From Elmis aenea (Eukaryota; Arthropoda; Insecta; Coleoptera; Elmidae): 64,000 nt of DNA. Below the pieces are notes generated by a model. It searched no databases. It worked only from the letters and a program-made list of their open reading frames with translations, and was not told the DNA's origin. How positions within the stretch are numbered: the stretch's first letter is position 1; each line of letters starts with the position of its first letter. The DNA lies in NCBI GenBank assembly GCA_947652605.1, contig OX393583.1, positions 10,891,222-10,955,221 of the forward strand, in the 5' to 3' direction. Positions 33,883 to 45,832 of this stretch are shown here, in pieces. The position numbers and the translations under genes were made by a program.

Positions 33883-36269
33883 GCAAACACAAAAATCGCA
33901 TTTAGGTACATTTCCATTAAACCTTATTAACTTGCAATCAGGGTTTAAAAAAAATTGTTTGTATTTGATCGAAACGAAAAATTTCGTTTTTTCTTTACGT
34001 TTTCACTCATAGAATTTCGTCTTCGTTTTCGTGAAAAGAAATTGAATAATAGTTAAAACCGGTTTTGCGTTTGTTTTTTTAAGTCACCAAGTCGAGAACC
34101 AATTTTTTTTACTCACCAAAGTCACCATTTACTTTTTACAAAATTCAAAGCAGAGGACTTTCTAACGAACGATCGCCAAATGTCAAAAGGACAGTGTTGG
34201 CAAACCTATTAATATGATGAAACACCAATTATTCGACTATTTGATGATTCAGATTATAAATACTTCGTAAATGTATTAATACAGGGTGATTCAAATTCTA
34301 GGGCGACCATGGGGATCTCGCTTATTACTGAAGGTTTAAAATTGGCAAAGCTGCTTAATTTTATGCTCATCAATAATATCAAAGCAGATTTGAAATATCT
34401 TCAACTGTTTTTGATAAAATAGAAAAAAACTGAAAAAATTACTTCGTTTATCAAACCATAGATCATCAAGGTCAAATATCATATTTGTAAACTGTTAAAA
34501 ATTATGTGATTATTACGCGTCCTTTTCATGTCCAATCAAGTGTATATTATTTATTAATAATCCAATCAACAAATTAGAATTAAAGAATATCTGTAATGTT
34601 ATTTGCGTTGCACTAATGCAAGTATTAGCAATAAAGTTGTTAATACATAATGTATATAGAGAAAAGTGAAGCTCACTTATTTCAAGTGAGATATTTAACT
34701 GCTTTGGGGAGTCTTCCCAGCATAGACAGTAAATTCGCATTTGTGTTAAATAAATAAAAATTTAATAGTGATAAAACCGGTTAAGACCGGTTTTAGAAAT
34801 TATTTATTTCGTTTTTGCTCTTAAGTCTGTTTTATACTATACTATTTTTTCGTTTAAGAAAATCGTATACGATTTTCTAGTACGGTGTCAATCAGAAATT
34901 AAAAATCTTGAACGAAAAATTCGTACGCAATTACTACCTGCCCTAAATGCGTCCAATTTTAGCATGGGCGTGTTCTGTGACATGGGCACATGCGTATTCT
35001 ACTGTTACTGTATCTGACCGCATGTCATTTGTGGGTTAGGTTAACTGAAACAATCAAACGATGTTAAATACCACTCATTACCGTTATCCCTCACAATTTA
35101 TTTTGTAGGAATAAATATGTAGAATGGAACAAGCGTTAAATATACGTTAAATTTGAAAATGACTCGCTTTCTGTTCTGTGATCAAATTGAACATTTGACA
35201 TGGTTACTCAAGGTGCCAACAAAATATGATAAAAGTTACTAAAAAGTAACCAAAATATATTGGAGTTTTCGTACCAAAAATTAGTACAATGTAAATGGTT
35301 CATATTTTCCATGCTAAATTCTTGAACGAAATTTTTGTATTAAAAAACGTATACGATTTTCTTAAACGAACAAATAGTATAGTATAAAGCAGACTTTAAA
35401 CGAAAAATAATAATTTTGTTTTCGTTCTTGTAAAAATTTCGGTTAATTTCGTTTTAACGTTTTCGTTTATGTTCCGTTCTCCGTTTCTGCTTGCAATATA
35501 ATTGTTGAAACAGATGAAGTTATTTACTCCTATTAAAAAGTATTCCCTTGAATGTTCTGAACCAAGACCTTTCGTTTGGTCCACCCTGTGCAGGGAGCTG
35601 TCACAATGTATGCATTTTTATATTATTTTCATATATTTGGATTGTTTTTATAGCCTTTAAAATAAGCGAAATACCAAAAGTTAAACAAGATATTCGGAAC
35701 ACCCTGTATGTATTTACACAGTATTGTGAGCATACTTTCTTAACAATTTCATTCTGTTGGGTGTTGGGTATATCCTTAATTTAATATTGGTGTTTTGAAA
35801 ATATAATTCATTTCTTCAAGATCACAGACTTCCATGATTTTCCGCTTTCGGAATTTTTTAGTGTCGGGTGACCTACGGACAAAGACCACCTGGTGTGTCA
35901 AAATCTCGAGTCTCGGTCGGTAGAAATAAAAGGCACAAATCACGTCTCACACCCCAGCAACGCCTCACCAGTAACTAATTATCCCAGATTGAGACTGTGG
36001 CTCCCAACTACCGGGCTTTAAAAGTTTTTATCACAGTTTGCATCGAATTTACGCGCGGATATTGAAAAAATTTAGAGAAATAACAGCAGTATACGGTCAT
36101 TATGTTATATACAGATACGAATAATTAACGAATATGTCAGCAGATTCATTTGTAAAGCTTAGAATCATTAATTAATATAATGAACGTGTATTACTTTGGA
36201 CAAACTTAATTAAAATACAAACAAGAATCAGTAAAAAGGTCTCAATAACATAATAAAATGAAGAAAATA
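33883..36269. other. Upstream intron sequence of the Pax3/7 gene, no exon found
   Basis: No paired-domain or octapeptide coding was recognised. A CAGGGTG-family MITE end lies at 34283, and an inverted pair of phrases ACGATTTTCT...CTAG/TTCGTTTAAG lies around 34855-34880 and 35330-35375. The stretch 35870-36010 is less AT-rich but has no frame. Confidence 0.45.
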
Positions 36270-36468
36270 CAGGGTGTGTTTAAATTGGTGATGTTCTTCG
36301 TAAAATTCTAGGCCGAAAATCTTAATACAATAAAGATTGTACCATGCTTCCTATGGCCTCAGGAACCATTTAAAAAAAACAAAAATTTAGCAACATTGCA
36401 TCCATTGATTTGCGTTTGGACATTTTTTTATCAGCAACTTTTTACTTTGGTATTTATATTTGTTCGAA

Positions 36469-37258
36469 CTAAAAGCCTTTAGTTCGTAAACATAGCTGCA
36501 ATCTTTTAGGTATCGTCTCCATTACTCGCTCCAGTTTTTCTGGTGTTATTTGTAAAACCGCCGTATTAATTCGGTTTCTTTGGCATTTAGCGGCGGCCAT
36601 GCATAAAATTTTTGTTTAATAAAGCCCCAAACAAAGAAACCTAAAGAATTGAGATCGGGAGATCTCGCAGGCTATGAGATTGGACAGCCACGAGCAACCC
36701 ATCTGTTTGGAAAGTTTTTCTCCAACCACTCTTACATTTCGGGCAAAATGAGCAGGAGCTCCATCATGCATGAACAGCATATTTGATCGTATGTTCGACG
36801 GCATATCGTCAATGACTTGTTCCAAAACGTTGAGGTATTCAATAGAATCAAGACGGTTTGGAAGGTAAATCGGTCCGTTAACCCACTGGTTTATTATGCC
36901 CAGGCATATATTAATAGAAAACCATCTTTGGTGACAACATTCAAGAAATTTGACAAGGGCGCCAAAAACGTTGCTACGGCTCTGCATTTAAAAATAACGC
37001 AAAATTTTACATGTTGAGTTGCTACATGTTTTGCCATAGAAACTGTGTAAAATAGATAATTCCAATGCTTCATTAATTTGTTTTGGAATTTTTGGTTGGT
37101 GTCTCAAAGGAAACATATTCTTTTTAGTTTATTTCCAAATTTTTATAATTCGTTGCCTCTCTCGGGATATTTAAGTATATTCGCTCAGCTTCTACAGTTT
37201 TTACGGCAATGTAGAATCTCAACATGCCAAATTTTTCGTTGTTTTTAAATGTAGCCAT
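36469..37258 (-). pseudogene. Mariner-like transposase relic
   Basis: The minus strand starts MATFKNNEKFGMLRFYIAVK at 37258, like the helix-turn-helix start of an insect mariner group. An in-frame stop and frame breaks follow. The middle piece has LNVLEQVIDDMPSNIRSNML then FMHDGAPAHFARNVR, the block with the second catalytic Asp. The tail, in another frame, reads LERVMETIPKRLQLCLRTKGF-stop at 36469. It is shorter than a normal ~340-residue transposase and has several frameshifts, so it is dead. The tail is what persists in the MITE copies. Confidence 0.85.
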
Positions 37259-37384
37259 AATTACATGAACAAATTTGCTACAAAGACTATCTCAAATTGC
37301 ACAACAATATTATAAAATTCTAATAAATGATACCGCAGACAATTGATACCGTCATTTGACATTTAGTTAGTTGTTTTTTGTTTT

Positions 37385-37627
37385 TTTTCATGGATAGTTT
37401 GACAAATGAATGGTAAAATACGGTTTTCCTAGATTTTGTGACTTATTTATAAAAATAGACACAGCAAGTAATATCTCATTGAAGAGAATAAAAAAAGCAC
37501 GTTTAATTGTTTCATAGACAACTTTCTGACCCATATGAAACGATGAAGTTAGGGGTAATATCTCAATAGTTGTAAGTAATAAAAAAAAAATCAAATAAAA
37601 GTTACATTCTCCATTAAAAAATATCAA
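37385..37627. repeat. Left part of a dispersed repeat broken by piggyBac
   Basis: Sequence around 37545-37625 (GAAGTTAGGGGTAATATCTC, then CATTAAAAA) matches 30600-30680. The repeat resumes after the piggyBac at 40113 and runs to a CAGGGTG-type end at about 40220. Confidence 0.7.
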
Positions 37628-37984
37628 CCCTAAACCTACCAAGGTGTGCTTTTGAGGCACATTTGATTTTTATAACGTACGTATTTCATAAATTAACTTG
37701 TTGATTGACTAGAGGTTTTATGTATTTTCAATTACAGCTATTTAACATCTAATGGTGTCAAATAAATTTAGAAATATCTTTTTTACAAAAAAATAATAAG
37801 CTTGATTTACCAACACGTCCTACCAAGGTGTGCCTCAGAGGCACATATCTATTTATACACATAGTTGATGTAAATAACTGCGAAATGTAATTATTTTACT
37901 TCATTGTAGTTTATTTAGTAAACATCCAAACAAGATATGCATATACAGAGAACATGATGAAATATTAAAAAACTAAAAATATTA

Positions 37985-38372
37985 CAAAATAAATTGTATT
38001 GTTGTTTTTGACAGTTTTTGCATGTAAGTATTTTTACTGCATGCTTACGACAGACTGTTTGTTTACATGTTCCACAACAGTGTGTTGATATCCTGCTCTT
38101 TTTTGAAGGGCAAATATAACAGCGTCTTTTTTTTTTTAAATTGTGGAACAGATTCTTCCTGTTTTGGAGCTTGGTTTAGTGTAGTTTGGATTTAAAAAAA
38201 TGGGACTTTTATGCAATCCGCTAAGACTACGCCTTCTAATATGGTCTTTTACGAGTTCTGTTGCTAATTCACTAAAGAAAATATTCCGAAGTTTATGTTT
38301 CTTAGAAATATTCCAATCTGGATGGATATTTTTCCCGATAACTAGCGATGCTATCCCACAAGCGTCGATCAT
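37985..38372 (-). pseudogene. piggyBac transposase C-terminal fragment
   Basis: The minus strand reads HPDWNISKKHKLRNIFFSEL, then ATELVKDHIRRR, conserved near the end of piggyBac transposases. After a frameshift at an A-run (about 38128-38138), RCYICPSKKSRISTHCCGTC, then KQTVCRKH and CKNC give the C-terminal Cys/His zinc-binding domain. The N-terminal and catalytic parts are missing. Order and strand fit the surrounding TTAA element. Confidence 0.85.
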
Positions 38373-38749
38373 AATAAAACGGCGGTTTTACAAATAACAC
38401 CAGAAAAACTGGAGCGAGTAATGGAGACGATACCTAAAAGATTGCAGCTATGTTTACGAACTAAAGGCTTTTAGTTCGAACAAATATTATAAATACAAAA
38501 AAAAAGTTAAAGGCCACCTATTAGTTTTTCGTTTCACAGTATATGCATGAGCCATCTGATCAAAAGTGTCGACTCCACCTTTCGTGAAGTTGTAGTACGT
38601 ATTTCTTTCAGATTTGTTTTTATTTTCCACATCAACAGTGTTGTCATGATGCATCGTGGATAATAGTATGACACAACGATTTTTTTTTTTTGTACATAGG
38701 ATACCATAGTCATTGCAAGACTGTAAAACACATCTAAGCTATATCACAG

Positions 38750-39238
38750 CCTAAAAAAGTCGTTCATAGGGAAAAGGGAGATTGCAGAGGAGACTAAAGT
38801 AACAGTATACAAAACTGTATTCGTACCAACACTCACTTTCGGATGTGAAACCTGGGTTCTAACACTGACCATGAAGAGCAAAATACAGGCCATGGAGATA
38901 AAATATCTGCGCAAAGTAGCTGGTGTCACCAGAATGGACAAAATAAGGAATACGGAAATAAGAAAACGACTAAAGGTCGAACCTATTTTAAAAATAATCG
39001 AAGACCGAAAGCTCAAATGGCTTGGACATCTAATCAGGCTAGGAATGAAAGACCCGCTAAACAAACATGGGAAGCAAGAAGACATGAGAAGAGACTCAGA
39101 GGAAGGCCTAGGAATACGTGGGACGATAGTGTGAAAAAAATACTAACCGAAAGAGGGATGAACATGTCACAGGCAAGGAATATGGCAAGAAATAAAAGAG
39201 TGTGGAGAAAATTTATCCATAGCAATAAAGAACACTAG
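38750..39238 (+). pseudogene. LINE (endonuclease-reverse transcriptase) C-terminal fragment
   Basis: The plus strand reads IYKTV-like sequence, then PTLTFGCETWVLTLTMKSKI, AMEIKYLRKVAGVTRMDKIR and KLKWLGHLIR. A frame shift follows, then RLRGRPRNTWDDSVKKIL and a RVWRKF-like end. The Gly-Cys-Glu-Thr-Trp, Leu-Arg-Lys-Val-x-Gly-x-Thr-Arg, Trp-x-Gly-His and Gly-Arg-Pro-x-x-Thr-Trp blocks are the C-terminal region of RTE-like insect LINEs (often named craniofacial development protein 2-like). The reverse transcriptase core is absent and one frameshift splits it. Confidence 0.82.
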
Positions 39239-39289
39239 GATACGATTTCACACCCTACACCTTCGGGTAAAAGCATTAGATTACATATA

Positions 39290-39916
39290 CAGGGTGTGTA
39301 AAAATTGGCGGAAGGGTTACACGGAGCGATGTTCTTCGTAAAATTCTAAGTCGAAAATCTTAATACGAAAATGTTGTACCATGCTTCATATGGCCTCAGG
39401 AACCATTTAAAGAAAAAAAAAATTGGCAACATGGCATACATTCATTTGCGTTTGGACATTTTTTTATCAGCAATATTTTTACTTAGGTTTTTACAATTTT
39501 TGTTCGAACTGAAAGCCTTCAGTTCGTAAACATAGCTGCAAACGTTTGGGTATCGTAAAAAACAAACAAGAAATAATTGCGAGAAAAACAGAGATGACAG
39601 CTAAGGACAATGTTGCCATATGTATTACTGTCATTAAAATCAGTGATTTACATATTTTCAACACCAATTTTTGAAAGGAAGAACACAATATCTAGGAAAA
39701 AATACTATTCGAAATTTATTTTTATTCCAAATAGCAGCTTTTTCATTTGCAAGTATTAAATGATAACGCTTGTTAAAGGACTAAATGTCAAAACTTTGAG
39801 GACCTCTTGCAGACACAGCAAGCATGGTACAACATTTTCGTATTAAGATTTTCGACTTAGAATTTTACGAAGAACATCGCCCCGTGTAGCCCTTCCGCCA
39901 ATTTTTACACACCCTG
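39290..39916. mobile_element. Mariner-derived MITE, copy C (complete)
   Basis: 627 bp, TA-flanked, both termini intact and complementary. The minus-strand tail IPKRLQLCLRTEGF matches the mariner transposase end. Orientation is opposite to copy B. It lies inside the piggyBac at 37628-40112. Confidence 0.9.
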
Positions 39917-40116
39917 TATATATAATATTTTATAATATTCTCTGTATATGCAAATTTTGTTTGTATGTTTACTAAATAAACTGCAATGAAGTAAAATAAT
40001 TACATTTCGTAGTTATTTACATCAACTATGTGTATAAATAAATATGTGCCTCTGAGGCACACCTTGGTAGGATGGTAGGACACATTACAAAAAGACCTTG
40101 GTAGGATGAGGGTTAA

Positions 40117-41286
40117 GAAAGTATAAATAAAATTGATAGTTAATCTAATTTAAGCAAACCTGTATCTCTTATAATAAGCGAGATCCCCATGCTGGAAATG
40201 ATATCTAAGACACCCTGTATATCAAACGGTATCCGAAAAACCGGAAAATGCGATTTTTTAAAATCTCCTATGACGCCCCTGGATTATACATATAAACACA
40301 AGATGAGGTATTGACGCTTTAAGTTACTTTCTGTGCACACTGTATTTAACTTGTTGCACAAAATTAGGTAAATAATTACATATTATATAACCAACAAATT
40401 TCATTTAAACTGTGCCGACTGCCTTAGCTGTTAAGTCATCTTAAAGTTAAGTATTAGGTGTGAATTTAGGTTTGGTGTGGGTGTTATAATAAACTGGTAA
40501 ATATTGATCCTTATATCTTAATTAATAACCTTTTATACAACAAGTGATTTAGTCATTATTTAAAAAGATATCGTAAGGTTTGTTCGGCGTTACTATAATT
40601 ATTATTTTATAAACTGTACGTTCTATTCTAGTTGCGTTATCAAAACTCAACACCTTTTGTGTAAAAAATATTTTAGTAGACACAGAAAGTGTAAGGACAG
40701 ATGGGTTCGCCCAACAACTTGCAGTTCTTTTTAACAAGGTAGCAAAAACTCAATTTGTTACGTCATTCCGAATCCATTAAGAAAGTCCTTTAGCTTTGCC
40801 GCAAGATATTTGATACTTTTTGATCTTTACCGAATATATGAGTTTGGCAACAACCAATCCACACAATCAGGTAATAACTTAATAACCATTTCCCAAAATG
40901 CAACGTTTGTTTCTTGTAACAGGGTTTGTATTGGATTTTATCGTTTTATTTAAGTTGTATTACATTTAAATATAGACGTGGTAAAAATCCAAGTAAGTTT
41001 TAGCCTAGGCCTATCAAATTTATTGATTTCTAGCTTCACACTCTGTTTATAAAAATAAAACATTGGAAATAAATGCTAGGTGAAAAGAATCGATGCGTTT
41101 TATAAAAAGTAGATACCATAATCTTAAAAAAACTGCTTTATAGAAAATACCAAAATGCTGTATAAGCTCATTAAAATGCTACACAAAAATAATTATACAT
41201 TTTTTAGGAAAAATTGCTAAGGTGATTTTTTTTAGCATTTTTAAAAATGTTATACAGGGTGTATAATCGCGCAACATAGTAATTTC
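40117..41286. other. Gene-less sequence with MITE ends
   Basis: A CAGGGTG-family terminus ends near 40220 (CACCCTGTA). Another begins at 41254 (CAGGGTGTATAATCGCGC). The rest is AT-rich and unassigned. Confidence 0.5.
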
Positions 41287-42541
41287 CAGGGTTGAGCAGA
41301 TTTAAATCAATTGATTTAAATCACGATTTAAATCATGATTTAAATCAAGTGATTTTTTTAAAAAAATCATTGATTTAAATCAAGTGATTTTTAAAAAAAA
41401 ATTATCAATTTAAATCACAGATTATATGAGTAGTACAATATTATATTAATTTATAATAAAACAAAATTGTATATCTATTAGTAATTAAATACACGAAATG
41501 GTGAATAAACCATATCAATTTGCTCTTGTAAAGTAATATTCATTGTGGAAATGCAATAATTCAAAAAATAAATGACAAGTTTTTGACGTTAGCGAAGTGA
41601 ACAGTCAGTTTTTTCGATTTTCACGGCACTCTAATTGCTTCAATAACGATTTGAAGAAAAATGTCGAATATCACGAAAAGTATGAGTTTTGGGTATAGGA
41701 CATACTTAACAAAATATGAAGTTCTTTTAGAGACGAATTCGATGACATAAAAAAATACAGGGGTTTGCATTTGAAAAAATTCGAGTTACGAGCTTTTGAA
41801 AATCATGGAAGTTGCCACCTATTTATAAACACCCCTGTATGTGTGATTCAAATTTTTTCATATCGAGCGAACAGAGAATTTTTTTCTGCTTGTCCATACC
41901 AAATTACAACTCTGTATTTCAAAATAACTTCAGGAGAATTTTTTAAATAAAGACTTAAAACCTTGAATAATTTAGAATTTTTTTTTTTTTTACAACGCCG
42001 TATAAAAACCTGTAGTATTTTATATTGATGCAAAGCTAAAATTAAGGCGGTCAAAAATATTAAATAAAAAATTGGGTGTTGTATTTGAAATATAAAAGTT
42101 GCTATTAGTTCCAGAAAGGTGACTCACCCTGTATATTTGAAAATATTTTTATTGTGTTGTTTAGAAAAAACTGTATAAAATAGCATTTGAATCAACTTCA
42201 TATCTCAAGCCGTTTAGCCACAATCGACCGATCCCGCACTAATGACTCACCCTGTATATAATTAATTGAACATCACCATTTAGCACTGATTTTTTCAAAA
42301 TTCTTAATCATTATATTTAACTTTTCATTTTGACAAAAATTCACCAATGAATTTAATATATTGATTATTAAATATATTAGCACAAAACAGAAATAGCATG
42401 TAAATATGTCACTAAATTCGATAATATGGTACATTTGATTTAAATCAAAAAAATTTGATTTAAATCAAAAAAATCTGATTTAAATCAAATAAATCGATTT
42501 TTTTGATTTTTTTAAAAAAATCATGATTTTTATCTACCCTG
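41287..42541. mobile_element. Non-autonomous hAT with ATTTAAATC-rich ends
   Basis: Ends CAGGGTTGAGCAGATTTAAA and ATTTTTATCTACCCTG are flanked by the exact 8-bp duplication GTAATTTC (41279-41286 and 42542-42549). Both subterminal regions are arrays of GATTTAAATCA-type units. It is 1255 bp long, without transposase, and carries a CAGGGTG MITE (41758-42254). Confidence 0.9.
41758..42254. mobile_element. CAGGG-type MITE(s) nested in the hAT
   Basis: The right 200 bp (42060-42254) matches the MITE at 28043-28462. The left 81 bp (41758-41838) may be a separate short element because it ends ACACCCCTG before TA. No coding. Confidence 0.7.
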
Positions 42542-42549
42542 GTAATTTC

Positions 42550-43197
42550 AATGGAAAAGTTTTAAAAATTGTATAATATCCCACCTAATTATTTTAGAAA
42601 ACAGTGAATGTAGGTTTTTGGTAGGTAAAGAAAATAGTATATTTTTCAACAAGAGATGAAAGTCCAGTTTTTTTGTGAAGTGAGATGAGCAAATCTCACG
42701 AACGAAAAAAACTGATTTCATCTCGAGTCGTAAATGCTATTTTTTCTATGAATTTAAAATTATATTATAGAACGAACATTTATGTAAACGAACCAAATGG
42801 CAATTATTATGTATAAAGTTTTAATTAATCATTTCATTTTCATAGCGACACCACCACACTGACATTGCCATAAATAAAATTATAACCTGCAAACGAAATA
42901 TATTTAATCTTATTTTTTGTACCATTCCTAGGCTTTTGTATAAAATGCTACATTAAAATTAAATTATTTGATAAGAATATGAACGCAATTTTAGTTTATT
43001 ATGAGTTTAAGCTAAAAAAAATCGTAAATTTTACAATTTGATTTTGACATTGACAGTGACATTATTTTCAATGAGTTTTTCTATCGACTTTAAAATCCTG
43101 CTCCTAAAAAGTAGACCACACTGTATAATTTGAAATTATTTTCAAATGTAGTGTTTTTTTTGCGCACCGATACGCCACTTTGTTTTTTTTTTTTTTA
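42550..43197. other. Gene-less sequence
   Basis: No gene. GAGATGA...CATCTC phrases around 42650-42725 form an imperfect inverted repeat. Confidence 0.4.
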
Positions 43198-43268
43198 CCC
43201 TCCGGGAGTCGCGGTCTAAAAATTACAGCGTAGGTCGCGTGTATCTGAGAGTTACATGTAGTACTAAT

Positions 43269-44098
43269 TAGGGTTTCTCATATTTGACCATTTTGCTTGT
43301 CCCGGGATTCCGGGAAGAAATCGGCCTTTGTCCCGGGATTTCCCGGGATCCCGGGATGTAATAAATTATGTCAATATTTTGAAATAAATAATCGAAAAAA
43401 TTAAGGGAGCGGTTTAATACTTAAAAACAACTCCAAGTCATATATGTAATACATTTTGCTCCATGATTATTACAAATAATTCAATACTATTGGTGAGAGG
43501 AACATACATTTGGGAATTATAACCTTTCTATTGCAATTTCATATTTATGAATACAATAATATAATTTTTACAATGAATTTTTGTAATGTGATATAAGAAA
43601 ACAAAGGTGATCTGTGCTTCAGTCAATTAGTCTTTTTCTTTAATTTATTAACAAAAAGTCCTGCTGCATAAAATGATCTCTAAGTCTCTATTGATGTAGG
43701 TGAAATCGTCTTGAGAGCATCTAGCAGCAAAGAAACATCGTTATTATCAATAAAATTTCATTTACAAACTATTTTGCTTTGAATTATCAGGGTACACAAA
43801 AATATAACTGTTAAAGTATTTTGAAGATATTAACTTTGTAATGGAGACCGGGCTTCTTTGCGCTATACTAAAAGAGAAAAATTATTTTGAAGTTTTTCCA
43901 TAATTTACTGTTAGTAAAGACATTTTAAGCATAAAATTCTGATAAGTTATGATAGTATTACAAAGATCTTAGCACAAAATAAACGAAAACAACACTTTTT
44001 TTAAATCCCGGGAATTCCCGGGACAAAAGGCATTTCCCGGGAAATATAAAATAGCTTAAAATGGACCGGGATCCCGGGATCCCGGGAAAGAAACCCTA
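43269..44098 (-). mobile_element. Non-autonomous hAT with CCCGGGA-rich ends
   Basis: Ends TAGGGTTTCTC and AGAAACCCTA are flanked by the exact 8-bp duplication GTACTAAT (43261-43268, 44099-44106). Both ends carry several TCCCGGGA palindromes. A minus-strand trace near 43650-43690 reads RSFYAAGLFVNKLKKKTN, resembling a hAT C-terminal tail. Confidence 0.9.
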
Positions 44099-44514
44099 GT
44101 ACTAATACATGCTAAAATGCGATACAACTTTTAAAAAATCTGTAAATGTAATGTTTGATTATTTATATATTTATTTACATTAGCACTCAAAAACTTATTA
44201 ATAAAAAATATAAATTAATAAAATATTTCTAACAAAATAACGTAAACATAATTGAAAACAAAATAACCCCAAAGAAGTCTTTTTAACATTAATTAATCAG
44301 AATTTTTGATTGTTGGATTTGCTAAACAATATAATTATTTATTTATTTATTTAAGTTTTTAATCCAGAACTAAAAAATATTAAATATAATTAATAAAATA
44401 TTTGTACCAAAATAACAGAAAATATAAATAATAAAATGTTTCTAACAAAATAACGTAAACATAAATATTGAAAAAAAATAACGCCAAACAAGTCTCTTTA
44501 ACATTAATTAATCA

Positions 44515-44735
44515 GGAATTTAAATTTTCGGATTTCTTCTTTTGAAAATTGTTCAAGGTCCGTATCTTCTAAACGAACTTCAACAGAATCATTATCTTCT
44601 AAATCACATCTTAACCTTCCCATTTTCATCATCGGATTCGAGTAACATTCGCTGAAGTTCTTCAACATCTAATGAATTATCTAACCGATATATTTTTTCA
44701 GCCATTTTCAACGGTAAATTAAATAAACAACCAAC
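44515..44735 (-). pseudogene. piggyBac transposase N-terminal acidic fragment
   Basis: From about 44730 the minus strand reads AEKIYRLDNSLDVEELQRML then LESDDENGK. After a frame change it reads LEDNDSVEVRLEDTDLEQFS. Short acidic Leu-Glu-Ser-Asp-Asp-Glu runs are typical of piggyBac N-termini. The family call rests mostly on the flanking TTAA and termini, since no catalytic residue is present. The body of the gene is deleted. Confidence 0.55.
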
Positions 44736-44974
44736 ACTGACGCCGGAGCTCGCGGTATATCTCAGATACAATTTAGTGTCTTCTGTCACAAATCTTTATA
44801 AAACACAAGCTATTGTAAAACTGCTGACATAAACGGTACAGCATAATATCACTATTAATATACCAATGCACAGCTAGTCAGGTGGTTAAAGGTAAACACT
44901 CGTTAATTGTAAAAATATTCAAGAATAAACTTGCCATGTATCTGTCAGATCAGCCGCGACCTCCCGAGGGTTAA

Positions 44975-45832
44975 TAGGACCCCTTGTATATTTTGTATTT
45001 TTTATGTGCAAAATTAAATTCTCTTTCAAAAATGTATGGGGTCCTTTGAACCAAAAATTAATCGTTTTTAAGTTATTTAAATTTTTACAAAAATATTGCC
45101 AGAAACATGACAAAAAATATTAATGTAAAAACGAAAACCTTTGATGGTTGAGAATACTGCCGTAAATAAAGTTTATGAAACAATTAAAAATACTAACTGT
45201 CATAAAATTAAGAGACATGTACCTACTGTTAAATTTTATTGTTGTTTAGGTGTCATTAAAATTATTAATAATCAATTCAAATGAAAAGGACAAGTTTTAA
45301 AATTCCAACGTAAAAATAATACTCTCATACTCTAAGGACTATAATATTTCAACTCCGAACAACTTAAATCGTTAACAAAATACCGGACTTTGATATAATT
45401 TCCGAAGTGTTTGGATAAATCCCAAACGTTTGTCAAAGCAAACTTGCGTAATTTATCACCTTTATTCTATTTGTTTATTAAAACAATTCCAGTGTATTTG
45501 TCAATAAATGTTGCGATAAAAAAACTTAAGACGTATATGTTTTATTGGAAACAGTTACGTAACTAGCTAATAAAAATCTTTTTCAATCGATTAGTTTCAA
45601 TGATGCAAAAAAGTTAATCAAGATCGTAATAGAAACACAATTTTTACAATATTATTGTATGTTTATGTTGTTATAATTTATGTAATAGTCTTATTTGCCA
45701 TCAGTAGCAATCTAAACAAATATTTTAACAATTTATTGCAAAATAATTTATATGTATAATTGAAAATATATTATTTTTCTTGTACATACATTCTAACTTG
45801 ACCACTATGCGAATTATAGAAGCTGTAATGTA
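44975..45832. other. Gene-less AT-rich sequence
   Basis: No supportable gene or repeat recognised. Confidence 0.5.

Larger units (their letters stand above)
36270..38500 (-). mobile_element. Mariner element, parent of the 620-bp MITE family (rearranged)
   Basis: The left end at 36270 (CAGGGTGTGTTTAAATTGG) and the adjoining 250 bp match MITE copies A-C. A minus-strand transposase follows. A segment at 38370-38490 is an inverted copy of 36470-36590. The true right terminus is not found because other elements occupy that region. Confidence 0.7.
37628..40112 (-). mobile_element. piggyBac-like element with nested insertions
   Basis: The right end reads GGTAGGATGAGGG followed by TTAA (40113-40116). 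The left end CCCTAAACCTACCAAGGT is its counterpart, with the left TTAA decayed to TCAA. Subterminal copies of TGTGCCTCAGAGGCAC and about 130 bp beyond are present as an inverted pair (37816-37950 and 39935-40075). It contains a minus-strand piggyBac C-terminus and has been invaded by mariner, LINE and MITE sequence. Confidence 0.8.
43198..44970 (-). mobile_element. piggyBac-like element interrupted by a hAT
   Basis: The right end CGCGACCTCCCGAGGG is followed by TTAA (44971-44974). The left end CCCTCCGGGAGTCGCGG is its near-complement, preceded by TTTA, a decayed TTAA. A shared subterminal TATCTGAGA motif lies inside each end. Only the N-terminal coding region remains. Confidence 0.75.
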
